A stretch of 64,000 nt of DNA from the NCBI RefSeq assembly GCF_029223525.1, contig NZ_JARHTQ010000033.1, forward strand, positions 19,180 through 83,179. The letters are read 5' to 3'. Positions 29,239-37,933 of the stretch are shown here, in pieces. The notes under the pieces were generated by a model. The model did not search any database, was not told where the DNA came from, and saw nothing but the letters and a program-made list of their open reading frames with translations. Within the stretch, counting starts at the first letter, position 1; each line of letters opens with the position of its first letter. The translations under genes were made by a program, and so were the position numbers. Source of the DNA: Streptantibioticus ferralitis. GTDB lineage: Bacteria; Actinomycetota; Actinomycetes; Streptomycetales; Streptomycetaceae.

Positions 29239-30123
29239 TCACCCGGGCGCCGTGGATTCCGCCGCGGCGCCCGCGGCTTCCGCCGTCCCGGCCGCCAGCA
29301 GCCGTAGCGCCGCTTCCGCCGCCGAACCCGGTGCCGCGCTGTAGGTCATCAGGCGCTGGGCGGAGTCCGGGAGGCTCAGCATCTCGAACGCCAACTCCAC
29401 CTCGCCCACCAGCGGATGGTGGAACTCCTTGGTCCCGAAGGCGCAGTTGCGCACCGGATGACGGGACCACAGGGCCGCGAACTCCGGACTCTTCATCGTC
29501 AACTCGCCGATCAGCTCGGCCAGTCGGCGGTCGTCCGGGGCGCCGCCCGCGATCAGGCGCAGCGACGACACCGCACGCCGGGTCTCCTGCTCCCGGCGTG
29601 GATACAGCTCGCGGGTGTGCGGGTCGAGGAACAGCAGCCGCTGCAGATTGGGCCGGTCGGCCGGGCGGTCCGGGGCCGCGAGGTCCAGGTGACCGGCGAG
29701 CAGTGCGTGGCCCAGCGGATTCCAGGCCAGTACGTCGAACCGTATGTCCAGCACGACGGCGGGCACGCCCCGCATCGCGGTGATGAGCTGCCGGGTGCCC
29801 GCACGGGCGTGTTGGGTACCCGGCGCGCGGCGGCTCCTGGCGGGGCGCGGGCGGGCGAGGTTGCGCAGATGGGCGGTCTCGTCCTCGCCGAGCCGCAGCG
29901 CGCGGGCGATCGCGTCCAGCACGCCGTCCGAGGCGTTGCCGCTCTGGCCCTGCTCAAGCCGCGTGTAGTACGCCGCGCTGACCCCTGCCAGCTGCGCCAA
30001 CTCCTCACGCAGCAGCCCCGGTACGCGGCGTCGCGACCCGAACGGGACCAGGCCGACGTCCTGCGGCCGTAGACCGGCGCGCCGGGAGCGCAGGAATTCA
30101 CCGAGTTCCGCGGGAGCTGCCAT
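29239..30123 (-). CDS. XRE-family regulator with MmyB-like ligand domain
   Basis: About 294 residues. The N-terminal helix-turn-helix covers LGEFLRSRRAGL, then RRRVPGLLREELAQLAGVSAAYYTRLEQGQ. It is followed by the MmyB-like C-terminal domain (PAVVLDIRFDVLAWNPLGHALL, FLDPHTRELY, FGTKEFHHPLVGEVEL). The FGTKEFHHP block is typical of this large actinobacterial family, whose ligands are mostly unknown. ATG 30123 is chosen at the conserved start; an upstream in-frame ATG at 30180 lies inside the terminator hairpin. An Ala-rich tail ends the protein. Confidence 0.9.
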   Translation of the reverse strand: MAAPAELGEFLRSRRAGLRPQDVGLVPFGSRRRVPGLLREELAQLAGVSAAYYTRLEQGQSGNASDGVLDAIARALRLGEDETAHLRNLARPRPARSRRAPGTQHARAGTRQLITAMRGVPAVVLDIRFDVLAWNPLGHALLAGHLDLAAPDRPADRPNLQRLLFLDPHTRELYPRREQETRRAVSSLRLIAGGAPDDRRLAELIGELTMKSPEFAALWSRHPVRNCAFGTKEFHHPLVGEVELAFEMLSLPDSAQRLMTYSAAPGSAAEAALRLLAAGTAEAAGAAAESTAPG

Positions 30124-30147
30124 GCGGATCAGTCTGCCCAGACGAAA

Positions 30148-30186
30148 CGCGCGGTGCCTGCCCCTGTCAGGGTCAGGCACCGCGCG
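30148..30186. terminator. Hairpin between the first LCP gene and the XRE gene
   Basis: A perfect 13-bp stem (30148-30160 with 30174-30186) with a 13-nt loop, lying 14 bp beyond the LCP stop codon at 30200 on the minus strand. Confidence 0.75.
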
Positions 30187-30199
30187 GGGAGCCGGCTCG

Positions 30200-31459
30200 T
30201 CAACCGCCGACGCGTTCGTCGTTCTGCAGCTTGCCGAACAGGATCTTGGCTTCGGTCTGGTTCCACAGGACCGAGGAGCCGTCCGCCGTATGCAGATCGG
30301 GGTTGGCGATCGGGACCACGGTCGAGGTGCCCTGGCCGCCCGAGACGTCCTTCATCGCCAGGCCCATCTGCGCCAGGTCGTAAAGGCTCATGCCCTGGTC
30401 CACCTTGAGCGTCTCCAGGCCCGCGCCCAGCACCGGGTAGAGCTTGAACGGGTTCAGCAGGGTGCTCGGTGCGGCCGTCTGGTCGGCCACGGCGTGCAGG
30501 AACTGCTGCTGGTGCTTCTCACGGCCCAGGTCCTGGTTGGCCTCCTGGTGTCGCTCGCGCACGAAGGCCAGCGACTGCTTGCCGTTGAGCGTCTGGCACC
30601 CGGCCTTGAGGTCGGCGCCCGAGGCCTGGTCCTTGATCGCCTTGTCCAGGCACAGGTTGACGCCGCCGAGAGAGTCGACCAGGTTGACGAAGCCGCCGAA
30701 GCCGATCTCCGCGTAGTGGTCGATATGGATGCCGGTGTTGTACTCGACGGTCTGCGCCAGCAGCGCACCGCCACCCCAGGAGAAGGACACGTTCAGCTTG
30801 TGCTTCGACGCGGGGTAGTGCTTGCCGGTGGACCCGGTGAACGCCGGGATCGTCACGTAGCTGTCCCGCGGCAGGCTGAGCATCGTGTCGCCGTTGGACC
30901 CCACGTGCAGGATCATCATCGTGTCGCTGTTGCCGAACTGGCCCTCGTTGTCGCTGCCCACGTGCAGGTCCTGCTGCTGCTGGTGGGTGAGGTTGCCCCG
31001 GTTGTCGGATCCGGCGATCAGGTAGTTGGTGCCCTTGCCGAGGGCCGGGCGGTTCGGCAGCGCGCCCAGGTCCACTGTGCGGGCCAGCTTGCTGTCCGCC
31101 CAGAAGTACGTACCCACGGATGTGGCGAGCAGCACGACGGCCAGGGTCAGCACGCCGTACGTGATGCGCTTGCGCCAGTTCTTGGGGCGCCCCGCCCTGG
31201 CGCGCCCCGCCCGGTACGTACCGCCGCCGTCACCGTCCGCTTGCTGCGGTACGCCGCCGCGGGCCGCGGCCCTGCGCGGCGACAGCCCGGGCGGCAGCGG
31301 CGGCTCGGCGCCCGAGGCCTGCGACCCGGGCGCGGAATAGTAAGGCTGTGACTGCGGCTGCGACGGTGCGTAGCCGCCTTGCCGCCTCTGCACATGCGGC
31401 ATCACGCGAGCGCCTTCCGGCTCGCTTTCCTCGGTCCAACCGTCGGGCCATCCGTCCAT
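30200..31459 (-). CDS. LCP (LytR-CpsA-Psr) family protein 1
   Basis: A 419-residue LCP phosphotransferase: a Pro/Gln/Gly-rich cytoplasmic N terminus (about 1-92), one membrane helix (about 97-118) and an extracellular LCP domain. Motifs are AGSDNR, NSDTMMILHV (metal-binding Asp), LSLPRDSYV, HIDHYAEIGFGGFVNLVD and FVRERHQEANQDLGREKHQQQF. LCP enzymes transfer undecaprenyl-phosphate-linked polymers to peptidoglycan (family knowledge). There is no LytR_C domain. It is monocistronic, ends in a hairpin and is divergent from the thioesterase gene with a palindrome between them. The ATG at 31459 is the first in frame; a later start within the low-complexity N terminus is possible. Confidence 0.92.
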   Translation of the reverse strand: MDGWPDGWTEESEPEGARVMPHVQRRQGGYAPSQPQSQPYYSAPGSQASGAEPPLPPGLSPRRAAARGGVPQQADGDGGGTYRAGRARAGRPKNWRKRITYGVLTLAVVLLATSVGTYFWADSKLARTVDLGALPNRPALGKGTNYLIAGSDNRGNLTHQQQQDLHVGSDNEGQFGNSDTMMILHVGSNGDTMLSLPRDSYVTIPAFTGSTGKHYPASKHKLNVSFSWGGGALLAQTVEYNTGIHIDHYAEIGFGGFVNLVDSLGGVNLCLDKAIKDQASGADLKAGCQTLNGKQSLAFVRERHQEANQDLGREKHQQQFLHAVADQTAAPSTLLNPFKLYPVLGAGLETLKVDQGMSLYDLAQMGLAMKDVSGGQGTSTVVPIANPDLHTADGSSVLWNQTEAKILFGKLQNDERVGG

Positions 31460-31544
31460 GCCCTGCAGTGTGCCTGCTGGATCCCGGAGAAACTGTGGCC
31501 GGAACCATTCTGTAGCAGTACTGATGGATTGGTCACAGGACTGC

Positions 31545-31571
31545 CATGATCACGGGGTTTCCGTGATCATG
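31545..31571. promoter_or_regulatory. Perfect 11-bp palindrome with 5-nt loop in a divergent promoter region
   Basis: CATGATCACGG (31545-31555) pairs perfectly with CCGTGATCATG (31561-31571) around GGTTT. Neither neighbouring gene ends here: the LCP gene starts at 31459 (-) and the thioesterase at 31702 (+). A regulatory operator or leader structure is therefore more likely than a terminator. Confidence 0.5.
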
Positions 31572-31701
31572 GAGTCATTCGGACACGGAGCGTGAGTTCC
31601 GGGCGCTTCCGCGTGCGGTGCGAACCACTGCGCGGCGTCGCCGTCGCCGTCCCGGGTGCCCGCTCGTCGGGCCCCCAGCGGGGGCGCCGTATGGTGGCCG
31701 C

Positions 31702-32253
31702 ATGGCCAATCTCGTCAGCAACAGCCCGGAGGGTGACCTTCCGGGCAAGCCGACCTCCGCGTCCCGCACCACGCTGTCGCACATCATGACGGCGAGCCAC
31801 ACCAATCTGCTGGGCACCGTGCACGGTGGCGTGATCATGAAGCTGGTGGATGACGCGGCGGGTGCGGTGGCCGGCCGGCACTCGGGCGGTCCAGCCGTCA
31901 CCGCCTCGATGGACGAGATGGCGTTCCTGGAGCCGGTGCACGTGGGCGACCTGGTCCACGTGCAGGCGCAGTGCAACTGGACCGGCCGCAGCTCGATGGA
32001 GATCGGCGTGCGGGTGCTGGCCGAGCGCTGGAACGAGTCCACGCCCGCCACGCACGTCGGCAGCGCGTATCTGGTCTTCGCGGCGGTGGACGGGGACGGC
32101 AGGCCACGCCGGGTGCCGCCGGTGCTGCCGGAGACCGAGAAGGACAAGCGCCGGTTCGAGGAGGCGCAGATCCGCCGCACCCACCGGCTGGCCCGTCGCC
32201 GTGCGATCAAGGAGCTGCGGGCGAAGCGGGCGGCCGATGGGATCGAGGACTAG
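31702..32253 (+). CDS. Acyl-CoA thioesterase (hotdog fold, YciA/BACH type)
   Basis: A 183-residue single hotdog-domain acyl-CoA hydrolase. Signatures are IMTASHTNLLGTVHGGVIMKLVDDAAG (the N-G-x-x-H-G-G active-site region), VTASMDEMAFLEPVHVGDLV and the VGSAYLVFAAVD strand, then a basic helical tail (RRFEEAQIRRTHRLARRRAIKE). It should release free fatty acid from acyl-CoA in the cytoplasm. ATG 31702. Its TAG stop overlaps the stop of the convergent second LCP gene by 4 bp. Confidence 0.92.
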   Translation: MANLVSNSPEGDLPGKPTSASRTTLSHIMTASHTNLLGTVHGGVIMKLVDDAAGAVAGRHSGGPAVTASMDEMAFLEPVHVGDLVHVQAQCNWTGRSSMEIGVRVLAERWNESTPATHVGSAYLVFAAVDGDGRPRRVPPVLPETEKDKRRFEEAQIRRTHRLARRRAIKELRAKRAADGIED

Positions 32254-33257
32254 GGCCGGTCCGCCGCCCCCGCCGGGATCGGCCGGTCCCGGCGGATCGC
32301 GTTGAACAGCGCCGCCGCCCTGCCGTCGTCCCACTTCACGGTCGAACCGACCCCCGGCACCCGGTAGTCGACGTCGGCGGCCGGGACCGACGCGAACTCG
32401 GTGGCGGCCGGGTGCAGGTCCCGCAGCACGTCGGCGGACGTCAGCCCGGTGTCGGCGTGCACCGAGTGCCGCACGGCGTCGACGGCCCGGTTCAGCCTGA
32501 CCGGGTCGTGCAGCAGGCCGCTGGCCGAGACCCGGTTGATCACGGCCGCGACGAACTCCCGCTGGCGCCGCATCCGGCCGATGTCGGCGCTGGGGTCGGC
32601 GTAGCGCACATAACTCAGCGCCCGGCCGCCGTTCAGCAGTGTCGTTCCGGCGGGCAGGTCGAGGCCGGTCCCCGGGTCGTGCAGCGGGTGCCGGGTGTGG
32701 ACGGGGACGCCGCCGAGCGCGTCGACGGTCTTCATGAAGCCGGCGAAGTCCAGCTCCGCATAGTGGTCGATATGGACTTTGGTCATCCGCTCGACGGTGC
32801 GGATGGTGAGGGGCAGCCCACCGAGCGCGTAGGCCGCGTTCATCCTCCCCGGCTGGATCGTTTCGCTGAACCGGCCCTTGTACGGCGGGAGTTCGGAGAA
32901 CGGGACGTACGAGTCGCGCGGGATGCTGACGACCGACAGCCGGGACCGGTCCTGGGAGAGGTGGACCAGCATGATCGCGCCCGTGCAGTGGCAGGACGCG
33001 CCGGCCGGCTGGTGGCGCTGCGGCTCGGAGGTGCTCGGGCCGTGCTCGTCGGTGCCGACCAGCAGGATGTTCACCCCCACACCCGGTGCCGGCCGGTGCT
33101 TGCCGAGCTCGCTGAAGGCATGCACCCCGTAGCCCAGCCCGCTGGTGGTGAGGACCGCCAGCGAGGCGGCCGAGGCGATGCGCAGCAGGCGGCGGTCGCG
33201 AAGCCAGGGGCGGTACTGGTGGCGGCGCAGCAGGCGCCAGTCGGCTGCGGCGGGCAT
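32250..33257 (-). CDS. LCP family protein 2 with a degenerate metal site
   Basis: A 335-residue LCP protein with a short basic N terminus, one membrane helix (about 28-48) and an LCP domain. It keeps the first Asp (LLVGTDEH), SIPRDSYVPF, HIDHYAELDFAGFMKTVDALGG, YVRYADPSADIGRMRRQREF and the small C-terminal subdomain. Two positions are unusual: the Arg after the first Asp motif is His, and the second metal-binding Asp (the SDT/ADT motif before MLLH in the other four LCP proteins here) reads TGAIMLVH. A CHC pair precedes this site. The protein may be catalytically altered or use another metal geometry. ATG at 33257. Confidence 0.88.
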   Translation of the reverse strand: MPAAADWRLLRRHQYRPWLRDRRLLRIASAASLAVLTTSGLGYGVHAFSELGKHRPAPGVGVNILLVGTDEHGPSTSEPQRHQPAGASCHCTGAIMLVHLSQDRSRLSVVSIPRDSYVPFSELPPYKGRFSETIQPGRMNAAYALGGLPLTIRTVERMTKVHIDHYAELDFAGFMKTVDALGGVPVHTRHPLHDPGTGLDLPAGTTLLNGGRALSYVRYADPSADIGRMRRQREFVAAVINRVSASGLLHDPVRLNRAVDAVRHSVHADTGLTSADVLRDLHPAATEFASVPAADVDYRVPGVGSTVKWDDGRAAALFNAIRRDRPIPAGAADRP

Positions 33258-33406
33258 GGACGGCGGACCTCCCAGGGCTTCGGCCTGCGGAACCGTTCAC
33301 GCTAGGCGCGGCCCGCCCGCGCCCGGCGTCTCCACGCCGCCGATCCACCGGGGGCCACCCGGGCGGCGCGCGCCGCGTTCGGCCGTTGGCGGTAACGTGT
33401 CGGCCG

Positions 33407-34462
33407 ATGAACTCCCACCCGTCGCCCCCCGCCACCCCTGGTCGCAGCGCTGAACGCTGCCCGTCTGACCACACCCCCCTCCCCGCTGTCTCCGTGATCA
33501 TGCCGGTGCTCAACGAGGAGCGCCACCTGCGCGAATCCGTGCGGCACATCCTGGCCCAGGACTACGCGGGTGCGCTGGAGGTGGTGATCGCACTCGGTCC
33601 GTCGACCGACCGTACCGACGAGATCGCGGCGGAACTGGTCGCGGAGGACCCGCGGGTCCACACGGTGCCGAACCCCACCGGCCGCACCCCCGCCGCCCTC
33701 AACGCGGCGATCAAGGCGTCGAGGCATCCGATCGTGGTCCGGGTGGACGGACACGGGATGCTCTCCGCCGACTACATCGCCACCGCCGTCCGGCTGCTGG
33801 AGGAGACCGGCGCCGCCAACGTCGGCGGGATCATGCACGCCGAGGGCGAGAACGCCTGGGAACGGGCGGTGGCCGCCGCCATGACCTCCAAGATCGGTGT
33901 CGGTAACGCCGCGTTCCACACGGGAGGCGAGGCGGGTCCGGCGGAGACCGTCTATCTCGGGGTCTTCCGCCGCGAAATACTGGAGCGGCAGAGCGGCTAC
34001 AACGAGGAGTTCATCCGCGCCCAGGACTGGGAGCTGAACTTCCGGATCCGCGAGGCGGGCGGCCTGATCTGGTTCTCGCCGGAGCTCAAGGTCTCCTATC
34101 GGCCGCGCCCGAACGTACGCGAGCTGGCGAAGCAGTACCGCAACTACGGCCGGTGGCGGCACGTGGTCTCCCGCTACCACTCCGGCTCGATCAACCTGCG
34201 CTATCTGGCGCCCCCGGCGGCGGTGCTGGGCATCGTGGCGGGTGCGGTGGTCGGGGCGCTGGTGCACCCGGTCGGCTGGCTGGTGCCCGGGGGGTACGCC
34301 GCCGCGATCGCGCTGGGCTCGATCCCCGCCGGGAAGGGGCTGGACGCGGCGGCCCGCGCCCGTATACCGCTCGCGCTCGCGACCATGCACATGTCGTGGG
34401 GCTGGGGCTTCCTGACCAGCCCGAAGTCACTGGCGAAGAAGGTCATCGCCAGCCGCCGCTAG
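33407..34462 (+). CDS. GT2-family glycosyltransferase (ExoA-like), membrane associated
   Basis: A 351-residue glycosyltransferase. The GT-A nucleotide-binding start is VSVIMPVLNEERHLRES, followed by GPSTDRTDEIA, the metal-site motif RVDGHG (DxD position), the acceptor-site AQDWELNFRIREAGG and the WRHVVSRYH-type loop. Two C-terminal hydrophobic segments (about 266-305) suggest membrane attachment. It resembles glycosyltransferases of succinoglycan type that extend lipid-linked sugars. ATG 33407 in the sequence GATGAACTCC; an earlier GTG at 33386 is less likely. It sits alone between LCP genes of the opposite strand, consistent with wall-polymer synthesis. Confidence 0.9.
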   Translation: MNSHPSPPATPGRSAERCPSDHTPLPAVSVIMPVLNEERHLRESVRHILAQDYAGALEVVIALGPSTDRTDEIAAELVAEDPRVHTVPNPTGRTPAALNAAIKASRHPIVVRVDGHGMLSADYIATAVRLLEETGAANVGGIMHAEGENAWERAVAAAMTSKIGVGNAAFHTGGEAGPAETVYLGVFRREILERQSGYNEEFIRAQDWELNFRIREAGGLIWFSPELKVSYRPRPNVRELAKQYRNYGRWRHVVSRYHSGSINLRYLAPPAAVLGIVAGAVVGALVHPVGWLVPGGYAAAIALGSIPAGKGLDAAARARIPLALATMHMSWGWGFLTSPKSLAKKVIASRR

Positions 34463-34561
34463 CGTGCCCGCGGCGGATCCTCGTACGGCCGCGGACGGCG
34501 TACCACTCGTCGTCGCCGCGGCAACGGACCCTTGCCGCGGCAACGAGCGCGGGCGGCGGCC

Positions 34562-36085
34562 CTACCACTGGTAGGGCTGGTAGACGTCCATGCACGCCTT
34601 GTCGTCCGAACCCCTGAGCACATCCGCGCTGCTCGGTACCGAACCGGCGGCGGGCACCGCGCTGGTGTAGTCCGTGCCGGACGGCCAGTCGGCGCCTATG
34701 GTCAGCGTGATCTGCCCGGCGTCGGCCGACGGCTGCACCGAACCCACCGGCAGGTGAAGGGAGTTGGCGACGGCGAGCGCCTGCGCCCTGCCCTGGTCGC
34801 CCGCGTCCGCGGGGTAGACGATGGCGGTGGCCTGCCGCGAGGTGACGGTGTCGCTCGCCGCCGCGTCGGCGAATCCCCTGCCGGTCAGCGCCCCGGCGAT
34901 ATCGGTGGCGCGGCCCGGCACCGGCTGACCGTCGTCGCCCGCCGTGCCGTTGACGACGGTGATCGGGAGCCGGGCCGGGGAGGCCGTGCCGGAAGGCGCG
35001 GGGGAGGCCGTGCCGGAAGGGGTCGGCCGCGGTGTGGGGGAGGCGCCGGGGCCGTTCCCGCTCGCGTCGAACGGGACGTCGTCGCGCAGCATCGCCCAGA
35101 CCTTCGGCGCGTCCTTCGGATCGGGCAGCAGATGGTTGTCGTCCTGCGGATCGGCGATGTTCGGCATCGTGGTCATCGTGACCCGGTCGGGCGGTACCGA
35201 CTGCAGCTGGGTCGCCAGGTCGTACAGCTTGGCGACCGAGCCGATCTCCTCGGACACCTGCAGCGACTGTGTGGCCGACTCGGCCAGGCCCATCAGTTGC
35301 GCGGGGTCACCGAAGACGCCGCGTGACCGCAACTCCCGCACCATGGAGGCGAGATACAGGTGCTGCGCCTGCGCGCGGCCGAGGTCGCTGCCGAACGAGT
35401 CGCGGGTGCGCAGCCATTGCAGCGCCTGCTCGCCCTTGACGGTGTGGGTGCCGGCGGTGAGCTTCAGACCGGAGCCGCCGCGCGGTAGGCCGGGGGTCGG
35501 CCGGTCCCAGACGTTCTGCTTCACACAGACGTCGACGCCGCCTATCGCGTCGGCCATGCGCACCACACCGGCGAAGTCGACCATCATCCAGTGGTCGATG
35601 TAGACACCGGTGAGGTTCTGCAGCGTGGCCAGGGTGCAGCCGGGACCGCCGCGCGCCAGTGACTCGTTGACGATGTCGTTGGTGGCCGGGTACTTCCGGC
35701 CGGTTTTCGGATCGGTGCACTCCGGGATGTCCGCGCGGGTGTCGCGCGGAACGCTGACGATCGCGGCGTGCCGCCGGTCGGCGGACAGGTGCAGCAGCAT
35801 CTCCACATCGGCGAGCCCCGGCCGCCCCGCGTCGTCGTGCGCGCCGCCGAGCGCGACGTCGTCCGCGGAGTTCCGGCTGTCGGAGCCGATCAGCAGGATG
35901 GTCACCGGGGTGCGGCCCGCCGCGTCCGGCGTGACCTGGTGCACGGTGGTACGGCCGCTGCTGCGCTGGCCCTTGCGCAGGTTGTGGTTGAGGTGCTGGT
36001 AGTACATCCAGGCCGCCGTCGCGGCGACGACGACCACCACTGAGGTGGTCATCGCGAACCACTTGAGTGCGCGCTTGCGTTTCAC
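34562..36085 (-). CDS. LCP family protein 3 with LytR C-terminal domain
   Basis: A 507-residue LCP protein: short basic N terminus, one membrane helix (about 8-28), LCP domain with LLIGSDSRNS, LADVEMLLHLS, VSVPRDTRAD, YIDHWMMVDFAGVVRMADAIGG and WLRTRDSFGSDLGRAQAQ. A Pro/Ser/Thr-rich linker with a SGTASPA repeat (about 357-375) follows, then a LytR_C domain beginning ITVVNGTAG. The CxDxxTGRKYPATNDIVNESLARGG insertion is typical of larger actinobacterial LCP enzymes. GTG start at 36083-36085. It is the last of three tandem LCP genes on the minus strand. Confidence 0.92.
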   Translation of the reverse strand: MKRKRALKWFAMTTSVVVVVAATAAWMYYQHLNHNLRKGQRSSGRTTVHQVTPDAAGRTPVTILLIGSDSRNSADDVALGGAHDDAGRPGLADVEMLLHLSADRRHAAIVSVPRDTRADIPECTDPKTGRKYPATNDIVNESLARGGPGCTLATLQNLTGVYIDHWMMVDFAGVVRMADAIGGVDVCVKQNVWDRPTPGLPRGGSGLKLTAGTHTVKGEQALQWLRTRDSFGSDLGRAQAQHLYLASMVRELRSRGVFGDPAQLMGLAESATQSLQVSEEIGSVAKLYDLATQLQSVPPDRVTMTTMPNIADPQDDNHLLPDPKDAPKVWAMLRDDVPFDASGNGPGASPTPRPTPSGTASPAPSGTASPARLPITVVNGTAGDDGQPVPGRATDIAGALTGRGFADAAASDTVTSRQATAIVYPADAGDQGRAQALAVANSLHLPVGSVQPSADAGQITLTIGADWPSGTDYTSAVPAAGSVPSSADVLRGSDDKACMDVYQPYQW

Positions 36086-36161
36086 GAACGCTAGACCGAC
36101 GGCGCGGGCGGGTGGTTGTGCTGTTCGGCGTCGCTCACGTCGACCAGGTCGATCCGTGGCC

Positions 36162-37835
36162 CTACTTGGCGCAGACGTCCTGGTCGGCCTGGACGTGCTG
36201 GACGTCCGAGGGGGCCTGGGTCGGTGCGGTCAGCGGCCGGCCGGGGGTGCTGAAGTCCTTGCCGAGGGTGAGCGTCATGGGGGCGCGCGGCGCGGCGTCC
36301 TTGGTGCCCTGTTTGAGCGCGGCGGCGGACAGGCCCATCATCGCGGCGAGTTGGCGTGCCTGGTCGGCCTGGTTCGGGGCGTAGCCGAGGGTGGTCTTGT
36401 CGACGGTGCCGGGCGCGTTGCCGCCGTTGCTGGACCGGGTGACGCCTTCGGTGTTCTGCAGCCAGTCGAGGGTCGCCTGGGCGGCGCCGAACACCCCGCT
36501 GCCGTTCAGGACGTTCACCCGTACGTCGACCGGGGCGGCCTTCGGGCCCTGCAGCGGGTCGGCGGCGTGCGTCGCGGACGACTTGGGCTTGACCGTCGTC
36601 AGCGAGTTGTCCGCCTGCACCATCTGGAACAGGTCCTTGGCGGACGGGTTGTTGAGCACGACGCTGGTGTGCACCTTCTCCGCGGGATTGTCCAGTACGG
36701 GCACGGTCGCGAAGGTGATGTTCTTGGGCGGCACCGAACTCAGGTCCTGGGCGAGGTCGCTGAGCTTCTTCACCGAACCGATCCCGGTGTCGACGGTGAG
36801 TGCCTTCGTCGCCACGTCCGCCAGCTTCCACAGTTTCTGCGGATCGGTGAGCGTGCCGCCGGACTTCATCTTCCGGATCAGCGAACTCAGGAACTGCTGC
36901 TGGAGTTTGATGCGGTCGAGGTCGCCGCCGAAGCCCACCGAGTGGCGGGTGCGGACGAACGCCAGCGCCTGCTCGCCCTCGACGGTGTGGTGCCCCCTGC
37001 TGAGTTTGAGACCGGACCCGCCCTTGTCGTCGACGTCCTTGCCCAGGCACACGTCGACTCCGCCGACCGCCGTCGAGAGGTCCTTGACCGCGTTGAAGTT
37101 GGCCATCATGAAGTGGTCGATCTTCAAGCCGGTCAGCGCCTCCGCGGTGCGCATGGTGCAGCCGGGGTCCCGGCCCTCCTGGCCGAGGCTGGTGTTGAAG
37201 CGCACCTTGTGCTCGCCGGGGACGACCTTGGCCGAACCGTCCGGCTGCCTGGTCGGGCAGTCCGGGATGTCGGTGATCAGGTCGCGCGGGATGCTCAACG
37301 CGGTGGCGTTGCTGCGGTCCTTGGCGACATGGAACAGGATCGTCGTGTCGGCATGGCCGACGCTGCCCTCGTCCCCGTACTCGCGGCCGAGCCCCACCCG
37401 GCTGTCTGTGCCGATCACCAGGATGTTCATCGGGCCGTCGGTGGTGGCGTTCTTGTTGCCCGCGTCGCCGACGTCGACGGTGTTGATGTTGTTGTTGAAG
37501 TGCTGGTAGACGAGGTAGCCGCCGATGCTGACCGCGACGAGCACGAATCCGACGCCGCCCGCGGTCCACACCAGGGCCCTGCGCTTCTTCGACGGCTTGG
37601 GCTTCGGCTTGCGGCGGCTGGCGGCCTTGCGTACGGAGCGTGCGCCGCTTGCCGCGGGCGCGCTGTGCGCGGCGGCGGCAGCGGCAGTGTCCTGAACGAG
37701 GGGTTCATCGTTTGGCGTTGTGACGGCGCCGTCCGGTTGCTCGGATGTGTCCGGCCGCAGTCGGTACGTTCCGGTCTTCGGGTCGAGCACCCACCGGTCG
37801 GCGGGGTCGGTCTGCCTACGGCCTTGCGCGTCCAC
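36162..37835 (-). CDS. LCP family protein 4 with LytR C-terminal domain
   Basis: A 557-residue LCP protein. The long cytoplasmic N terminus includes a DRWVLDPKTGTYRL segment and a Lys/Arg-rich patch. One membrane helix (about 88-110) precedes the LCP domain: LVIGTDSRVGLGREYGDEGS, HADTTILFHV, LSIPRDLITDIP, KIDHFMMANFNAVKDLSTAVGG, FVRTRHSVGFGGDLDRIKLQQQF. The C-terminal LytR_C domain starts VRVNVLNGSGV. GTG 37835 is chosen for its GGAGGG site upstream; a start at 37883 would add 16 residues. It lies between LCP 3 (76 bp) and LCP 5 (98 bp). Confidence 0.92.
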   Translation of the reverse strand: MDAQGRRQTDPADRWVLDPKTGTYRLRPDTSEQPDGAVTTPNDEPLVQDTAAAAAAHSAPAASGARSVRKAASRRKPKPKPSKKRRALVWTAGGVGFVLVAVSIGGYLVYQHFNNNINTVDVGDAGNKNATTDGPMNILVIGTDSRVGLGREYGDEGSVGHADTTILFHVAKDRSNATALSIPRDLITDIPDCPTRQPDGSAKVVPGEHKVRFNTSLGQEGRDPGCTMRTAEALTGLKIDHFMMANFNAVKDLSTAVGGVDVCLGKDVDDKGGSGLKLSRGHHTVEGEQALAFVRTRHSVGFGGDLDRIKLQQQFLSSLIRKMKSGGTLTDPQKLWKLADVATKALTVDTGIGSVKKLSDLAQDLSSVPPKNITFATVPVLDNPAEKVHTSVVLNNPSAKDLFQMVQADNSLTTVKPKSSATHAADPLQGPKAAPVDVRVNVLNGSGVFGAAQATLDWLQNTEGVTRSSNGGNAPGTVDKTTLGYAPNQADQARQLAAMMGLSAAALKQGTKDAAPRAPMTLTLGKDFSTPGRPLTAPTQAPSDVQHVQADQDVCAK

Positions 37836-37933
37836 GGTCGCCGAGCCCTCCGTCGCTGCGAGACGTCCACACTTAGCCGCCAAGTTCAGCGTCTGAACGG
37901 GTCTCGTGACAAATCAGCGATCGGATTGTTGTC

